NCBI GenBank assembly: GCA_016784265.1
Contig: JADHUZ010000064.1
Location: 1 to 7,212 of the forward strand
Length of the DNA: 7,212 bases
From: Fidelibacterota bacterium
Lineage (GTDB): Bacteria; Fidelibacterota; BS150m-G59
Direction: 5' to 3'
Shown: in pieces, positions 6,534 to 7,212 of the stretch
How the letters are laid out: each line of letters opens with the position of its first letter
Position numbering within the stretch: position 1 is the first letter of the stretch
Translations under genes and position numbers: made by a program
The notes under the pieces: model-generated
Seen by the model: the letters and a program-made list of their open reading frames with translations, nothing else
The model's database searches: none
What the model was told of the DNA's origin: nothing

Positions 6534-6920
6534 TTATGGATTTAGTGTGTGTCCGTCATGACAATCAAAACAACCCTGATTCTCCATTCGCATAAGATGC
6601 CCGCTGGCAGATGAATGGCAATTGATGCACATATCTGTTTCTGGTTGCACGGAAAAATTTTCCATTCCATCTCCATGGCACATATAACAGCCGTAATTCA
6701 TTTTCCCATGTCCGCTATTCGCCCAATCTTCATAAATATCGGGTGTTGATTCAGAATGACATTCCATACAAGAAACAGAAAAATCCACTTCGGCATGTCC
6801 AGCAAATTCTGCTACTGATTTCTCTACCACTTGTGCATTTTTACAAAGTGAACTACACGACAAAGCCAAAGCGATTGTCAACACGATTACACTTAAAATC
6901 ATATTAATTTTATATTTCAT
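6534..6920 (-). CDS. napM: Tetraheme cytochrome c, NapM-like electron donor to NapA
   Basis: A 128-residue exported cytochrome with four CxxCH sites: C51-H55 (CMECH), C78-H82 (CYMCH), C98-H102 (CINCH) and C117-H121 (CFDCH). Outside these motifs there are exactly four other His (42, 71, 108, 124), the number needed for bis-His ligation of all four hemes. Residues 1-21 form a signal sequence; C22 after LALS could be a lipoprotein Cys, but the lipobox is weak (Ala at -3), so ordinary secretion is also possible. ATG 6920-6918 has AGGAGAGG upstream. It lies 14 bp before napA, as NapM-type cytochromes do in Desulfovibrio nap operons, where they are thought to link the quinol side to NapA in place of NapB. 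The symbol rests on position and heme count. A NapC/NrfH-type quinol dehydrogenase is unlikely because the N-terminus looks like a secretion or lipoprotein signal rather than the NapC/NrfH anchor. Confidence 0.85.
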   Translation of the reverse strand: MKYKINMILSVIVLTIALALSCSSLCKNAQVVEKSVAEFAGHAEVDFSVSCMECHSESTPDIYEDWANSGHGKMNYGCYMCHGDGMENFSVQPETDMCINCHSSASGHLMRMENQGCFDCHDGHTLNP

Positions 6921-6941
6921 AATACCTCTCCTTTTTGAAAA

Positions 6942-6967
6942 TTGGGGCGGACAAAATACCGCCCCAA
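6942..6967 (-). terminator. Hairpin with short T-run between barrel gene and napM
   Basis: TTGGGGCGG (6942-6950) and CCGCCCCAA (6959-6967) are perfect inverted repeats of 9 bp around an 8-nt loop. On the minus strand the stem is followed by TTTTC, as in an intrinsic terminator; on the plus strand it is followed by AAAG, so it should act in the minus direction only. It lies 15 bp after the barrel-gene stop and 21 bp before the napM ATG. That leaves little room for a promoter downstream, so partial termination (attenuation) or an mRNA-processing or stabilising stem is also possible. Confidence 0.7.
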
Positions 6968-6982
6968 AAAGAATTCAAAAAT

Positions 6983-7212
6983 TTAGAATTTGTAAACAAC
7001 CATTCCTTTAAGTTCATAAGCAGGATCTAATGTGTTTTTATGACCATTGATCAAATAACCCGCCGCATCGCCGGGAATAAAATATCCACCGCGAAGCATC
7101 AAAAACAAATTCTTTTGGATGTTATGTTTCAAGCGGAAGTCCACTTCCATTCCAAGATCTTGAGAACCTTCACCAGTATCAGATTTGATTTCACTTGTTG
7201 CTTGAATGTAAC
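6983..7212 (-). CDS. Outer-membrane beta-barrel protein, alginate-export-porin-like, C-terminal fragment
   Basis: The last 75 residues of a protein whose start lies beyond the right edge. It has alternating hydrophobic strands, a DLGMEVDF strand, the turn YFIPGDAAGYL, and a final strand ending VVYKF. A terminal aromatic residue, here Phe, is the usual assembly signal for outer-membrane barrels. The LG.E.D...., NL.L......YF.PGDAA pattern resembles the C-terminus of the alginate-export family of 16-18-strand porins, often found beside respiratory gene clusters in diderm bacteria. It may let anions such as nitrate or nitrite through the outer membrane, but this is inference from position. The stop is TAA 6985-6983. 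Its family name rests on a short fragment; outer-membrane barrel is more secure. Confidence 0.7.
   Translation of the reverse strand, partial: YIQATSEIKSDTGEGSQDLGMEVDFRLKHNIQKNLFLMLRGGYFIPGDAAGYLINGHKNTLDPAYELKGMVVYKF

Noticed and set aside
1..7212. CRISPR array, tRNA, insertion sequence or attachment site
   Set aside because: No spaced direct repeats, tRNA-like cloverleaf, transposase fragment or terminal inverted repeats were seen; coding sequence fills nearly the entire window.

Overview
The window is one continuous minus-strand gene cluster for periplasmic nitrate respiration. It appears to join nitrate reduction to later nitrite (or hydroxylamine) chemistry. All ten coding regions read right to left. 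Gaps are 70 bp or less and several genes overlap. No plus-strand gene, RNA gene, mobile element, CRISPR array or gene-free stretch over 300 bp was found. The DNA is AT-rich (roughly 40% GC by eye). A C-terminal outer-membrane beta-barrel fragment ending in Phe, Tat signals and several exported c-type cytochromes point to an anaerobic or facultative diderm (Gram-negative-type) bacterium. The sequence alone does not settle the phylum.

Layout in transcription order. (1) 7212-6983: 3' end of an outer-membrane barrel resembling the alginate-export porin family, followed by a strong hairpin with a short T-run (6967-6942). (2) 6920-6534: a small exported tetraheme cytochrome c, NapM-like. (3) 6519-4234: NapA, the Tat-exported molybdenum nitrate reductase. 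(4) 4163-3591: a four-cluster ferredoxin, NapF-like. (5) 3612-3364: NapD, the Tat-signal chaperone for NapA. (6) 3324-2818: NapG-like four-cluster ferredoxin. (7) 2818-1985: NapH, a membrane iron-sulfur quinol dehydrogenase. (8) 1951-1484: a Rieske protein. (9) 1487-453: cytochrome b. (10) 436-1: the N-terminal 145 residues of a multiheme cytochrome c of the hydroxylamine-oxidoreductase (HAO) type, running off the left edge.

How they may work together (inference): menaquinol is oxidised by NapGH and/or by the Rieske/cytochrome b pair. Electrons then pass to small cytochromes such as NapM and on to NapA, which makes nitrite. The HAO-like cytochrome would act on the nitrite or a later intermediate, giving a NrfA-independent route toward ammonium. 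No napB, napC/nrfH, nrfA or cytochrome c1 gene lies in the window. The most notable features are a bc-type module without cytochrome c1 inserted between napH and an HAO-family gene, and two paralogous four-cluster ferredoxins that both lack a convincing export signal.
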